Assembly: GCA_016630905.1 (NCBI GenBank)
Contig: WBMQ01000009.1
Span: 682,001 to 746,000 of the forward strand
Length of the DNA: 64,000 nt
Origin: Capillidium heterosporum
Taxonomy: Eukaryota; Entomophthoromycota; Entomophthoromycetes; Entomophthorales; Capillidiaceae
Direction of reading: 5' to 3'
Every line of letters begins with the position of its first letter. Positions within the stretch are counted from its first letter, which is position 1. Of this stretch, positions 48,054 through 58,487 are shown one piece after another. A program made the translations under genes and the position numbers. The notes under the pieces were generated by a model. It worked only from the letters and a program-made list of their open reading frames with translations, had not been told where the DNA came from and searched no databases.

Positions 48054-48360
48054 GATCCTATAATCTCGATGACAACTTCATTGATGATTCAGAACTATTA
48101 GTAGACTACAATCCGTTTTCAAGAAAGAATAAGAAGCTTAAAGTCGACGTTAGAGGAGCTTGAAGATGGTTACTGGAAGTACTATGTCTGGTATGGTGAT
48201 GAATTGGAACTTCTTAGATTCCAAGAGGATCTGTAAGTTTGTAAGTAGATAAACATGCTACTAATGCCATTTATAATAGAAAGTGTTGGAAAACGTCCAC
48301 AAGGAACACTCACCAGCTGGGGTTAGCCAAGAGGTAGCAGTAGCCAGGACTTCATAAAGG
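48054..48360 (+). pseudogene. Relic resembling Hpc2/ubinuclein HRD (HUN) domain
   Basis: The plus strand reads SYNLDDNFIDDSELLVDYNP from about 48056. YxLxDxFIDDSE is the signature of the Hpc2-related (HUN) domain, through which Hpc2/ubinuclein binds HIRA. The frame ends at TGA (about 48162); one base over, the sequence continues ELEDGYWKYYVWYGDELELL, comparable to the GFYV-type segment that follows this motif in the family. A good intron (GTAAGT to TAG, about 48240-48280) is followed by a short open stretch and then stops. No splice arrangement joins the pieces in frame and no upstream exon connects without a stop. I infer a broken genomic copy, not a retrocopy, because an intron persists. 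Confidence 0.45.
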
Positions 48361-49549
48361 CTAAGGAATGTAGTCAAATTCATTGGTTTAAATTGAGTTC
48401 TAAAATTCGGCTCAGTTCGGTTCGCTGATTCGATTCAGGTCAGTGCAACTCTCAGCCTTGGAGGAATGCAAAATTTCAATTATAAGTTATACTATATAGG
48501 GAGTCTACATTATACCGATAGCAGAAAAAAGTATCAAAGGATTCAAGATGTTTATTTGATAATTACTTGGCCTCCTACTAAGTTCACTATGGGTCTTATA
48601 TAGGTAACTTGTCTTTAGTAGTAAATATTCTAGATACTGGTGATTAGTGTTCATCTAAGCTCCAGTATCAAAATTCATTGGGTTCTTCTGGAGGATAATC
48701 GTTAACTTTAGGGAGTGCAAAGATTGAGCAGTTAGTACAGAGTTGATCACTTAATTCCTGCTAAAAAGGGGAATTTCTAAACTTGATAAGGGAACGCTGA
48801 CTAGTCGTCTAAGTCTGGAATATAACTTGAATTCAGAGTATGGAATGAAACTACAGCTGGTTTAGGAATATTTCCTTACATAAATGGTCTTTTGGTATCT
48901 TAGTGGTAGTTATATTAATTAAATTTAAGTTTGTTTAGCCTTAGTTAAACTAATATATATTAGTTATATTTATGCTAAGTTTAGGTAGGAAAGCCAATAA
49001 TAACATCAACCACTACTGGTAGGTCTACAATTATTAGAATTTAGTCAAGGCTAAGAGAAAGTAGCAAAGATAATTAAGAATACTTAGTAAGAAGAACAGA
49101 TTTGTAGCTAAAATAGCTGCGAATTGGAAATTGAGAGATCGAAAGTTGATAGTGAAAAGTGGCACAAAGAAAAGGAGAGGAGCAGATCTATGACTTAGTA
49201 GTAGGGATTGTAGCGACCAAAGTTGCTATAGTATCCTAGTCAATTATTTGGAATTCCAAGCGCATTTATTTGATATGGACTATATGTTGCCTGTCAGCTA
49301 GTATCTTTTATAGTTCGAGTATTTCAAAATGAATGCTAAATTTCAAATTAACTGTATATTAAAATAGCTAAATTATTAGTTATGGTACATTCAAACCTAA
49401 TATATATATTAGCTACTTTGAAAAAACTTTAATAAAATATTAATGTCTATAATCTGCTTTAATAGGATAACTGCCCAGGCTTATTTGGAGCATACAAGCT
49501 TATAGAAGTGTACTCCCAAACCCATCTAGATGCAAACCTAACGACTACT
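48361..49549. other. Intergenic, no supported gene
   Basis: About 1.2 kb, stop-rich in all frames and purine-rich near 49000-49200. Nothing recognised. Confidence 0.55.
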
Positions 49550-52030
49550 CTAATTATAGTCGTAGCTATTAGCCTTATGCTTAGGTACGAATTTGAAGTC
49601 TTCAGGTGCCTTTCCAAGATAGAATTCACTTCACAAGTTAGAAAATATTTACCATAAAAATTACCTGATCTTCAACCAGTCGGAACAGTTAGGTGAAGCC
49701 AGTAAGGTCTCCAAGTCATTACGACCTACGAATGGTTCAGGACGGAGGTTGATTTTTTGTGGAGGGTCGACCAAGAGTGGACCGGGGATGTATCGGTAGT
49801 GGAAGGAGTGCCATTCCATCAGGTACCTACGCGTGATGTTGACACCCCAGGTATCACTACCCCAGTGTTCCAGGCCAAAATCACAAAACTTTTTGATAAG
49901 GTCCATGCGCTCGTTGGCAGTAACATCCATGTGACGCTTCTCCTTGATCTCCTGGAAGATCCAGGGTTTTATCAAGGCACCACGGCCGATCATGATACCA
50001 TCGACATTGCTAGCTTCCATATTTCTGTAATAATCTTCATAATTCAACACGTCACCGTTGCCGAAAAAGGCCATGCCGATGTTGGTAGTTGGGTCATCAT
50101 TGACAAGCTTTCGGCACTCGCCTATGTAGCTCCAATCAGCCAACTTGGTGTACCTTTGCTGACGGGAGCGTCCGTGTAACGTTCCAAGTGCACACCCCCA
50201 GCTCTCGTACTTGTTGATTAGCTTGTGAGCGATGTTCTTGTTGTCGAAGATACCGGTGCGGAATTTGACGGTCAGAGGGCAGTCTAAGACCTACCAAAGG
50301 TTAAGAAAAGATAAAAGATAATCCCTTACTGCATTCATACCACGAACAATGCGTCCCAACTTCCCTGGTGTACCTGGAAGGGCACTGCCACCTCCCTAAC
50401 AAAATTAGTAATCGATTTTAAATTAAAAGTACATTTTGATAAACCATTTCAATGGGGCATCCCAAGTTGATATCGACAAAATCTACGTCGACGGTCTGAT
50501 TGATAAGGTCTGCACATTTAACTAGCGTCTCGGGCTTATTTCCAGCCAACTAAAGCGGTATTTGAATACAGTATTTGATGATTAAAGTTACTTGCACACC
50601 AAATATATCTTCGGATTCGTGACGACGAAGCAGGGACCACTCTGGCCTTTGACCCTTTGATTAAAAATTAGATAGTACAAACAAATAGAGTTACCTGTAG
50701 GAGGTTAGTAGCCATCGCCATCTCACCACAGGTAATGTCGACACCGTAGCCTTTACAAAGTCTTCTGAATGGTAAATTGCCAACTGTAGTGAGTGGAGCC
50801 AAGTAAGTTTTGTTTCTAAAATCGATCTAATCGCTCCTTAGCAAAATAATTAAGCAGTAAATTTACCAGCTTCTTTTCGCGTAAGTTCAAAGGAGTTTCA
50901 ATATACTCGGCTTCTTTTCCATTTTCCAGAGATTTGCTATCAGTAGAAACTTCTAAAAATCAATAATCATATATATGGGTAATAAAACCTTCAGTTTTTG
51001 TATCCTCTGGAATAGTAGCTTCATCTTCCACTACTTCAGTCGTTTGAGTTTTAGGTACATCTTCCGTCTGTTGGCCATTCCTTTCAGCTTTTTTATTCTC
51101 AATAGCATCACGTAGCTCCTTCTCATCTCGTACTTTCTCGGCATTGAGCTGCTTCAATATAGCTTTAGATCTGGAATCGTCATACTTTACAAAGTTAACA
51201 AACAGTATACAAATTCATTTACATTGCCCTTCTTAAGCTCACCCAAAAGTTTGTTGTCTATAATATTACGGACTGGGTTAATGTAGGATTCGTCCTTCTA
51301 TTTAATACTGCTTTAGATCTATAAACTTGAATAAACATACCTTTTTAACTATTAGTTTTTTGTCTTCAGTTAAATGGTTTTTGAGGAATCGGCAGCTGTA
51401 ACCATAAGGGCATCTAAAATACATGAGAAATAGTAAAACAAAACAACTTACTCTCCCGTAAGGTTGAAAGGGATGCAGTAGTCGCCAATGTCTTCCCCTT
51501 TTATCTTAAGAAATTCTTCAACGTCGTGAGAAAATTTACAACTATTGACAATTAATGAACATGTATATGTAAAGTAACTACCTGTCCCCATGCGTACATT
51601 CTTCTCCTTTGTTAACCATGTGGCAAAGCTATAAAAGGGGATTTAGTTTTCCGAAAAAACTAACCCTATCAAAAAAAGCATACCTTTATTTTATCGACAG
51701 AATGGGAAACTTTACGGTCTTTGTTCTGACCTCTCTTATTCTTCCGGTCATTCTTCCTGTTATCCTTTCGTTTATTACTTTCAGTTTCTACTTTTCCTTC
51801 ATCTTGAGGATTTTCAGAAACTTCATTGACTTCGATTTTAGGTTCCACCTTTCTCAAATATCTACAAGAAACTATATTAATATTATATGTGGCAATAAAG
51901 TCAATTTGAATAAGCATATAGAGATGAAGGTATAGGAAATAAAGCTATTTAATATAAAAACAAATTACTCTGGCTTGATCCTAGCAGTCCCTCTGTGATA
52001 GTTATCAACTTCTACCTTTGTTGTAGCCAT
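49550..52030 (-). CDS. DUS3: tRNA-dihydrouridine(47) synthase Dus3, 14 exons
   Basis: Minus exons 52030-51969, 51861-51684, 51628-51582, 51541-51452, 51413-51341, 51297-51223, 51184-50989, 50952-50867, 50826-50695, 50654-50592, 50549-50433, 50395-50330, 50290-49665 and 49628-49550 sum to 1890 nt (629 residues). A charged N-terminus leads to two CCCH zinc fingers ([20 protein letters not shown] and [18 protein letters not shown]), as in Dus3. The FMN-binding barrel follows: [31 protein letters not shown] with the catalytic Cys, [31 protein letters not shown] and the closing PKHKAN. It reduces U47 in tRNA variable loops. The first intron (107 bp) is the longest; others are 36-55 bp. It is head to head with the ALB1-like gene. 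Confidence 0.96.
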
Positions 52031-52251
52031 ATTTTATCAAGCTTTTTTGAAAACTTTTAAAACTTTCAAGTTATAGCAAGCAATTCTCAAAGTCAACCTC
52101 TCAAGAATTGAACCTATCATTGAAAAAATATGCACAGTTGATTGACCAAAAGCTCCCAGTTTAAGGAATCCATAAATTGGACAGATCAAACTGCCAAAGT
52201 TCAAACTAAAAACTTTTCACTTTCAACCAACCTACATAAAGCCAAAACAAA
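52031..52251. promoter_or_regulatory. Bidirectional promoter DUS3 / ALB1-like
   Basis: 221 bp separate the divergent start codons of a tRNA-modifying enzyme and a small basic, probably ribosome-biogenesis protein. No TATA box seen. Confidence 0.5.
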
Positions 52252-52617
52252 ATGGGAGTATCAAGAAGTAACATGAATAGAGTCAAGCAGCGTGGAAAGG
52301 CTTCCAGAGCCGCCGCAAAGTCTGCCAAGAAAGCCCATATCCGTAAGACGGCTCCCAAAGATGTTATCCATGGGGAACGGGTTATCACCTCCAAGAAGGC
52401 CAAAAAATTGGAGCAGAAGAAGCGACTAGTATGTAACCTTTATATTTTAGTTTTTGGAAATCCTTTTATACGCATATTAATATAATATTATTTTCAGCTA
52501 CCCAAGCTGATTGAAGAAGCTAAGACAAAGGCCGAGAAGAAGGAAAAGGAAGGTCCGCAGGCTATGGATAGTAAGTTGCTTTTGTTAGTTTAAAACTAAT
52601 CGTCTTTAGTCGAGTAA
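52252..52617 (+). CDS. ALB1: Small basic protein, Alb1-like ribosome biogenesis factor
   Basis: Exons 52252-52428, 52498-52570 and 52610-52617 give 85 residues. The last coding exon is 8 nt and adds only the end of one codon, Glu and the stop. The protein is very basic: RGKASRAAAKSAKKAHIR, then VITSKKAKKLEQKKRLLPK and an acidic/Lys tail. The SRAA start and the KKxKKLE motif resemble fungal Alb1, a shuttling pre-60S factor that partners Arx1. This rests on composition and two short motifs, so another small nucleolar protein is possible. Head-to-head placement with DUS3 is consistent with an RNA/ribosome role. Confidence 0.7.
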
Positions 52618-53320
52618 ATGTAGAGTACCTCGAACTTGTGCTATCAGTACTCAGCTTAAAGCATGCAACTCTGTTTTCTAATTCCTACTATAGAAAGATA
52701 ACTTATGCCAATTTTGTATCTGAATATTAAAGTATAGTATCTGTAACATTTATGGTCGCTTTCTAAATAAACTATACTGTCATTTTAATGTATATTAATT
52801 AGTAAAATTGTCTAAAGCAGTACTTTGTATTATGTTTTCCTCTAGTTTTTAATTATAATATACATAGCAATACAACTGTTAATAATAATATGCCAAAAAC
52901 CTTTATATACTGCCAAAATTGAAGTTATTTCAATATTTAAAGCCATTTCTATCGTATCTTATCGTTTTAGGATTCTTTACCACTACTGGTATTCCTCCCT
53001 CCGTGTATCTACAATTAAATCAACGCTTGGGCTTCAGCCTTATAGAATATATAAATCATAGTTCTAATGAAAGTGTTATTGATTACATATTTAAGGAATT
53101 AAAATATTTACTACAAAAATAGATATATAATTGTAAAAATTGATAATATATCAAAGATATAATTTATAATATGCCTTTTAAATGAATATATAGTTCGATA
53201 TCTATTTATAATTCTTTTTACAGATGTACAACCACTCAAGTCGACATGCCTTATATAAACTCTTCTGCCCACCATTTACCTAGGCCACTACTTGCTTGAA
53301 GCCTTCGAATCATAGTAACG
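52618..53320. other. Intergenic, no supported gene
   Basis: About 700 bp. A 67-codon plus frame at 52919-53122 with a hydrophobic start lacks an ATG at its head and has no family resemblance, so I do not call it. Confidence 0.55.
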
Positions 53321-53342
53321 TCTAGAAGCTTCTCAAAGTTTC
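53321..53342 (+). promoter_or_regulatory. Heat-shock element upstream of HSP10
   Basis: TCTAGAAGCTTCTCAAAG contains abutting nGAAn and nTTCn units (AGAAGCTTCT at 53324-53333), followed by an imperfect unit and another TTC. A second GAA/TTC/GAA cluster (GAAGCCTTCGAA) lies about 15-25 bp upstream. The position about 120-140 bp before the HSP10 start fits Hsf1 control of a chaperonin gene. Confidence 0.65.
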
Positions 53343-53460
53343 AATCAAATTTTTTTCGAATTTGCAACTCGCCAATAGTTGAGCTTCAAAATCCCAACTT
53401 TTGCCTAAGCTCAACTTTACCAAACTTTTACAGACAATCAACTTCTTTCAACTTGGAATC

Positions 53461-53816
53461 ATGTCACGCAACTTAGCCAAACGTATCATCCCCCTCTCCA
53501 ACCGAGTTTTAGTCCAGAGGGTCAAAGCCGAAGAGATTACCAAGTCGGGCATCTTCATCCCCCAGAAGTCTCAGCAGATCCTCAACGAAGCTGATGTCAT
53601 TGCCGTTGGACCTGGACTCAAGAACAAGGATGGAAGCTTAACCCCCGTCTCCGTCAAAGCTGGTGATAGAGTCTTGCTACCCCCTTACGGTGGTAACGAG
53701 GTTAAGATCGAGAAGGAGGTAAATTTGCTTATGTGTACTTTTTTCTAACTATTTTTAAAATTTAGGAATACCTCCTCTTCAACGATAGTGAATTGTTGGC
53801 CAAGATTGAGAACTAA
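53461..53816 (+). CDS. HSP10: Mitochondrial 10-kDa chaperonin (Hsp10)
   Basis: Exons 53461-53718 and 53766-53816 give 102 residues. GroES-family features: RIIPLSNRVLVQRVKAEEIT, the mobile loop KSGIFIPQKSQQILNEADVI, AVGPG, GDRVLLPPYGG and EEYLLFNDSELLAKIEN. It caps the Hsp60 chamber during folding of imported proteins in the matrix. The N-terminus (MSRNLAKR) is short and basic; as in other Hsp10 proteins no cleaved presequence is needed. An upstream frame extension exists only through a TTG, so the ATG at 53461 is preferred. Heat-shock elements lie upstream. Confidence 0.98.
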
Positions 53817-54419
53817 GGTTACAAAATAAAATTTTTATAAAGCTGTTTTATGAAGCTAGTTATCGATAGTGATATTTTATTTCTAATACAAGGCTTTGCT
53901 TTGAAATAGATTGGAATGTGATAAGGTGCCTATAAACCTTAATTGAATGTGACTAATTTTCAAACTATAATTTCATATCTAACTCTACATTACTATTCAA
54001 CATTCATTTAAAATATTTTGACAACTATCACATTCAATATAGTATAGTCGATTCAAGTAATTTCTAAATACATCCTTTCAATCTGCTATTTAGTAGTATT
54101 TGATTATATATATATAATCAAATAATTTTAAATATAGGTTTAAAACCAACATCCTTAAAGTTTAATAACATATCTCTAAGTGCATTCTTTATACTGGTTC
54201 ATTTGAAGACAGGTCATTAATAGGTGTCAAGAACTAAACTATAAATTAGGTAACAGCTACACTTTAACAAAAGGAATATCTGTAACTAGTATAGGCTTAC
54301 AAAATTTAATAAGCAGCATTAGAGTCGGATATACTTGTAATTAAAACTTTGGCTGAAAGTTTGTGGCAACAATAAAAATTGAATCAGTTTTTATCTATAG
54401 ATCATCTATATTAGCCTCA
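53817..54419. other. Intergenic between convergent genes, nothing seen
   Basis: About 600 bp holding the 3' ends of HSP10 and TRM1. A palindromic AT run (GATTATATATATATAATC) lies around 54103-54120; no function evident. Confidence 0.55.
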
Positions 54420-56295
54420 TTAAAGGTCCTTACTAGCTTCTGTTCCGTTCATCTCCTCTTCTGATTTCCTAAAATAAAGATTAGAAATTCACTTTTACTT
54501 AAAACTCTACTTGATCTTTTGGTGCTTGGCCTTGGGTCCCCAGTGCTTGGTAGGGTTCATTTGGTAGCGGACCAACTTGATGTTCCTAGACTTGGGGTCG
54601 GCTTCCTTATGCAGATCAAAGTTGACTGATTCGAGAACCGGTTCTTTGTTCAAGATGCGTAAGCCAGGTGCCCCTTCGGCAAAGTTGGCCATCTTGACCG
54701 GATTCAACTTGACGTGGTGTCGCATAATATCCCATATTACCTGGTTGGATGCGTCAGTCTTGACGGAACCGGCGGCACAATGTGATGCCGAGACTTTATA
54801 ACCGAGATTGAGTAACGCTGAAGTCAAAATTTTCAACGGTGGCGTTGAGGATTTGATGGTTGAGAATAGGTCGGTAGGCAAGTAAAAGAGGGGTACGTCC
54901 AGTTCCTAAAGGATAAAATGTAAACCAAAATTCATGGAAATGCGAACCTCGCTAATGACAGTCAGCATGCCTTCGATGCGCTTGAAAGTGTGCAAGTCGG
55001 AAAGTTCACCATGCAGAGTAGTTAACGCCTCCTTGACAAAGTTGGTGTCATGTAGCGGGCCAGAGTACATAGGTCCGCCCATCTAAATAAAATATGGCAT
55101 TAGTAGTTATGGAAAGGAAGAGTATACGTGTAATTTAAATCCACAATGTTCACAGTTAGGACCAACCGGGGGGCCTTGAGTCGGAGTAAACTTGTAGCCT
55201 TTATTGTTGGGAATGGCTCTAGATATGGGGCTGAGGTCGAAGGTGTGGCATCCCGAGCACTTGTAGACAACTGATGTCTGACTGGCATTAAGCTTGATAG
55301 CGGCCGGTGAAGTGTCTACTCGCATAAATATACGTACGTAAAAGTCGATGGAGCAAGAGATTAACGGAGTAACCGATCGCTTGTAACGCGCAGCCGATGC
55401 TCTTACTGCACTGATAACTAGACGTAATGCCTAAAAGTTAGATGTTGAGTCAGTATGCTACTAGGTAAAGTATGAAATTACAGCTTCGTGGCAGAACGAC
55501 GATTTCAGAGGAGTGCCACCATACTTTGTAAAACTAAAAGCAAAGGTAAACACTTTGAAGCATAAGAATATCTTACCAAGTCTCTTGATGCTGAGGTGAA
55601 GCGAGCACAGCCAAGTCGGTACACGTAACTAAAAGTAAACCACCGTCAGCGATCGATTGTACTGCTGCATCCAAGAATGGGGAGGCCGAGCCGTAAGGAT
55701 CCAGATCGATAATATCGAATCTCTTTAAAGGGTCCCTATGCTGATACATCACATCGCTACTTTTATTAATTTTACAGTTGAAAAAGCATTACATGGCATC
55801 ACCCAGATTGACGTTGACATTTTCTACAGGAATGTCGTTGGTTTTTAAGTTGATTTTGATGGCATCAACGGCTTGAGGTTCAAGGTCGTTTATGGTTATC
55901 GTTCCTAAACTAGGAATTTCTTTGTAGTACCTAATGGAACGTAAACCAGTGGCAGCCAACGCCTCCAACAAAGTGGGTTTTTTGACTTGAAACTGCGATT
56001 ATGTTAGTTGGCTTTGAAATTTTTACTTTACCTCGGCAGCTTCTAAAATTTTAAAGGTTAACTAAAGTTGATATTAATCTAATAAAGTACTTTCCGGATT
56101 CTTCTTTACAAATTTCTCTTTTTGCTTAGTTTCCCTCAGCTTGTTGAAAGTAGTTATCATCAAGACAGACATATCTCGGTTGAAATGTTGGACTGGGTTG
56201 TAAAACACTTCATTCTGGTTGGGGAATTGGACTTTGGCTTTACCTTCTTCGATGAATACCGGTTCGTCAGCTTTTACGTCGGTTGGCTGGGACAT
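54420..56295 (-). CDS. TRM1: tRNA (guanine26-N2)-dimethyltransferase Trm1
   Basis: Minus exons 56295-56091, 56042-56032, 55992-55793, 55759-55577, 55533-55482, 55430-55128, 55082-54948, 54905-54511 and 54468-54420 give 510 residues. Landmarks: [15 protein letters not shown], the SAM-binding start [50 protein letters not shown], a Cys4 cluster (YKCSGC, NCEHCGF) and the C-terminus [11 protein letters not shown]. It dimethylates G26 in nuclear and mitochondrial tRNAs. Exon 2 is an 11-nt micro-exon (56042-56032) and the intron after exon 3 is only 33 bp. If the last intron is not spliced, a TAG ends the protein after KIK, 17 residues earlier. Confidence 0.96.
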
Positions 56296-56882
56296 TATTA
56301 TTCGGTGGGTTGTTGTATTTAATGGCTGGATCAATAAACGGTTGAAACAGTTAATCGAGGTTAACTGGGGCTTTAGAAGTTGAACTAGACGATGAATTTT
56401 TAGGGATTTCCTTTAGCTTGGTCAAAAATTTGAACTTTTGAGTAAACTTTTGGAAAGAAAGCAGGAAGAAACTTTAAGTTGATCTGAATCAAATTTGGCA
56501 TCATTTTGTACTGTTCATAAAATAGTTTGGAATCGTATATATAGGAGTATTAAAAAATGAGGAATCTAGCCGCAATATGCTTATTATATAGAATATATAT
56601 TTAGCACAAGCTCTACTGCTGCATATATTTAGTTTTAATATATTTTTAGAATGTATATATGCTTTTAAAACTTCTCACTTACACGCTGTCTGTTATGTTC
56701 AAACATAACTGAAGTTCTCCATAGCTATAGGATAGCCTTTAATTGGCTTAAAATTCTCCGTATACTCAAAATTCACAAACTTACGTAATTTTGGGCCTAT
56801 CATTTTACAGGTGGTGTAGACGAAGCTCAAATAGATGGGTTAAATCAATAAGCTGGTATACTCTTACCTAAATTCAAGCCAG
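56296..56882. other. Divergent promoter region TRM1 / AP-1 sigma
   Basis: About 590 bp. If the AP-1 sigma gene has a start further upstream than proposed, its first exon would lie in the right part of this stretch. No clear element. Confidence 0.5.
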
Positions 56883-57589
56883 ATGCCAGTAGCCAATCTT
56901 ACCAACTAGCTAAACTAACAACATGCCTAGGTCAACTATCTACTATTAATTTCCAGACAAGGCAAGCTAAGGTTGTCGAAATGGTTTCAGACGTTGAGCA
57001 CCAAGGACCGTACCAAAATTGTCAAAGAAGTGACATCTTTAGTATTGAATCGTAAAGCCAAAATGTGTAATTTTTTGGAATACAAAGGTAAGTTTAATTT
57101 ATTTTGATTTATATTTACTTTAAATTAGAAACTACTTTAGTTTATCGAAGGTGACATTTAGACTTCACTGTTGGTTTTAATATGAAAAATTTAGATACGC
57201 CAGTTTATTTTTTGTTGCCAGTATCAGTCCTGATGATAACGAGTTAATAACTTTAGAGGTTATTCACCGCTATGTTGAAATTTTGGACAAGTACTTTGGA
57301 AATGTATATTTATTTTTTATTTTGGAATCTAATTTTCAAATGGCTATTTAAAAAATAGGTCTGTGAGCTAGATTTAATCTTCAACTTCAACAAAGTAATG
57401 GCGCAATTAGTTTCCAGATGCTAACTATTACTTTATTTGCATATATAGGCCTATTTTATACTCGACGAATTGATAATTGCTGGTGAATTGCAAGAGCCCA
57501 GTAAGAAGTCGGTTGCAAGAGCTATACAGCAACAGGATGAGATGGAGGAACAGGAGCGGAGTAATCAGGCGTGGCCTGAGATCAAGTAA
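56883..57589 (+). CDS. APS1: AP-1 clathrin adaptor sigma subunit
   Basis: Exons 56883-56888, 56931-57087, 57129-57150, 57195-57303, 57359-57394 and 57449-57589 give 156 residues. The body is a textbook small adaptin: [80 protein letters not shown] and [16 protein letters not shown]. The subunit stabilises the AP-1 core used for TGN/endosome vesicle traffic. Exon 1 (MP only) is the weakest part: the acceptor before GTC AAC TAT is firm, but the ATG could lie in another upstream exon. A possible phase-2 intron at the end (57586-57626) would join a further open stretch starting MSSLTRW; I favour the stop at 57589. Confidence 0.9.
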
Positions 57590-58487
57590 TTTTTAAAAAT
57601 ATACAATTTAATTTACGATTGTAGAAATGAGTTCTTTAACACGCTGGCTAACATCGAATGGAAAAAATGATGGCAAAGCTTCCCAAGAGTTGGATTTCAT
57701 TTATCCTTTAAAGTCTATTTCTCCAATTCCTATATTTTATAAATCTAAAATATACGTTTTGATTTGGTTATATTGCGATATATACAATTCAACTAAATTT
57801 CAAATTTATGCTTTCCGTTGAAGTGATATAGATAGCACTATGGTACTCTATATTAATTATTTTAAGATTTTAGAAAACGATTTACTGTATATAAAGTGGA
57901 TTACTTGATACTTTTATAGAAAGTGTGCTATATTTGTTGTTTTCAAATCCCAATCATTAGTGCTATATAGTGTATCCTTAATAAAAGTATAATGGATTCG
58001 AAAGATCATCAGTAAAGTTGGCATCTCGTTACTAATTTTGTTAGTTCAAATTTACCTTGGAAATTAAAATATAAGCACTTGCTATTTCTAAATAAATGGA
58101 AAAACGGTTATATAGTCTGATTAATTTTAACAATAAAGCATATCCAAAATTAAAGCAATAATTTTGGTATGCCTAACTTTGAATCGTATCAATTCCTGGA
58201 TTTAGTTATCAAGTCAAGTAGAAAAGCAATTAAATTTGACTAACTATTGAAGTACATTTCAATAAAAACTAGATCTATAACAGTATCCCTGAACGAAAGT
58301 ACTCAAAAGCCATATAGCTAGCCAGTAAAGTTCAATGGTATAGTTTCACTATAAATACCAAAAATAGCTTAGCAAAGTTAAATTACAGTGGCCTAAAAGT
58401 TTATTTAACTATATCCCTTTAGGTAATGAAGATATAGGGTCATAAGTCAACGAAAGCTTGTAAATACAATAAATATCTATAAAATAA
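57590..58487. other. Intergenic between convergent genes
   Basis: About 900 bp. The plus frame at 57627-57821 could be an alternative AP-1 sigma 3' exon; otherwise nothing supported. Confidence 0.5.

Noticed and set aside
48415..48440. tRNA-like B-box resemblance (GGTTCG near 48420)
   Set aside because: No cloverleaf arms or A box at proper spacing. No convincing tRNA, snRNA or rRNA was found by eye in the window.
52919..53122. 67-codon plus frame with hydrophobic start
   Set aside because: Begins at TTG with no upstream ATG, AT-rich codons, no homology recognised.
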